Shown here: in pieces, positions 41,801 to 42,125 of the stretch
How the letters are laid out: each line of letters begins with the position of its first letter
Position numbering within the stretch: position 1 is the stretch's first letter
DNA from: SUG2458 sp051872335
GTDB lineage: Bacteria > Bacillota_I > Bacilli_A > RFN20 > CAG-826
Length of the DNA: 42,125 bases
Direction of reading: 5' to 3'
Assembly: GCA_051872335.1 (NCBI GenBank)
Contig: JBJEDT010000016.1
Coordinates: 1-42,125, forward strand
Program-made: the position numbers and the translations under genes
The notes under the pieces: model-generated
Database searches by the model: none
What the model saw: only the letters and a program-made list of their open reading frames with translations
Told to the model about the DNA's origin: nothing

Positions 41801-42125
41801 TATTTAACCTTATATATACACCATATAAAATTATCTGAACAATCAAAAGTATCATATATTACTCCATCAATAACACAAGTAATATGTCCTCTCATTGTAA
41901 TTAACCATCGACCAGGAAGGTTTAGATTTACAAAATCTTGTACCGTTTCCGTTTTTCGCGGCGGACAATATCTTTCATAACGCTCAGATAAAAAATCATT
42001 AATAAATTCTACTTCTGAGAAAGTAATGCCTTGTTTTCTTCCATACTCAGATAACATTATGTATGTATCGTCCCAAGTTTGTTCAGTTGCAAGTGAAATA
42101 GCTCTAATAGCACAATCACTTACCT
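41800..42125 (-). CDS. Papain-like-fold hypothetical protein (5' end cut by window)
   Basis: The frame is open from the window edge, so the true start is outside; ATG 42057 is internal. Readable N-terminal part: DCAIRAISLATEQTW, DDTYIMLSEYGRKQG, then PGRWLITMRGHITCVIDG and YDTFDCSDNF. A Cys in DCAIRAI followed later by GHITCVIDG with His resembles the Cys/His arrangement of a C39/NlpC-like papain fold that I recall in small proteins of Firmicutes phages. Catalysis is not shown. It converges on the RuvC-like gene. Confidence 0.65.
   Translation of the reverse strand, partial: VSDCAIRAISLATEQTWDDTYIMLSEYGRKQGITFSEVEFINDFLSERYERYCPPRKTETVQDFVNLNLPGRWLITMRGHITCVIDGVIYDTFDCSDNFIWCIYKVK

Noticed and set aside
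1..42125. CRISPR array, tRNA or rRNA genes
   Set aside because: No direct-repeat/spacer pattern and no cloverleaf or rRNA-like conserved stretch was seen by eye; a tRNA scan would be the decisive test.

Overview
The window is an A+T-rich piece of a tailed double-stranded DNA phage (or prophage) of a low-GC, Gram-positive anaerobe, most likely a gut Clostridia-type host. The reasons are tail-fibre genes, a near-complete phage-encoded replisome, strong AAGGAGG ribosome binding sites, sigma-A-like promoters, and an oxygen-sensitive class III ribonucleotide reductase with a ferredoxin:thioredoxin-reductase-like partner. No terminase, capsid, portal, integrase or tRNA gene is visible, so the window is an internal part of a larger genome.

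Layout. (1) 1-4403, minus strand: a late tail-tip operon that starts with an HPr-like protein, then a small protein, a collagen-like fibre, a repeat-built fibre, a DUF4376-like protein and a membrane protein cut by the window edge. (2) 4425-4483: a divergent promoter region. (3) 4484-41763, plus strand: the early/middle region. It carries a nucleotide-kinase-like gene interrupted by an intein, RNase H, a deoxyribonucleotidase, an ATP-dependent DNA ligase, a holin-like protein, a redox/RNR cluster (glutaredoxin, NrdD, NrdG, FTR-like), a Mom-like DNA-modification protein, a gyrase-like type IIA topoisomerase (B and A subunits), an OB-fold ssDNA-binding-like protein, a Sak4-like ATPase, PhoH, DnaB, DnaG, RecJ, a DnaE-type polymerase, ClpP, dUTPase and a RuvC-like resolvase. 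(4) 41800-42125, minus strand: a convergent gene cut by the window edge, separated from the plus genes by a bidirectional terminator.

How it works together. NrdD/NrdG with glutaredoxin and the FTR-like protein would make dNTPs anaerobically. The deoxyribonucleotidase, kinase and dUTPase would tune the pool. DnaB, DnaG, DnaE, ligase, RNase H, RecJ, gyrase, ssDNA-binding and Sak4 proteins cover fork progression, Okazaki processing, supercoiling and recombination. A Mom-like enzyme may modify the DNA.

The region is heavily colonised by homing elements: a class-3 (WCT) intein inside a Walker A motif, a group I intron inside the GyrB TOPRIM DxDxDG motif (with a GIY-YIG gene), a group I intron inside a conserved polymerase motif (with a LAGLIDADG gene), two free-standing GIY-YIG genes and one PD-(D/E)XK-like endonuclease. 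Both introns could be placed to the base from P1/P10 pairing, and both exon pairs rejoin in frame.

Regulation. Ten plus-strand promoters share TTGACT or TTTACT, exactly 17 bp, then TATAAT, nine of them with an extended -10 TGN. At several of them the -35 box lies inside the 3' arm of an intrinsic terminator hairpin, a compact terminator-promoter fusion. This is the most unusual non-coding feature of the window.
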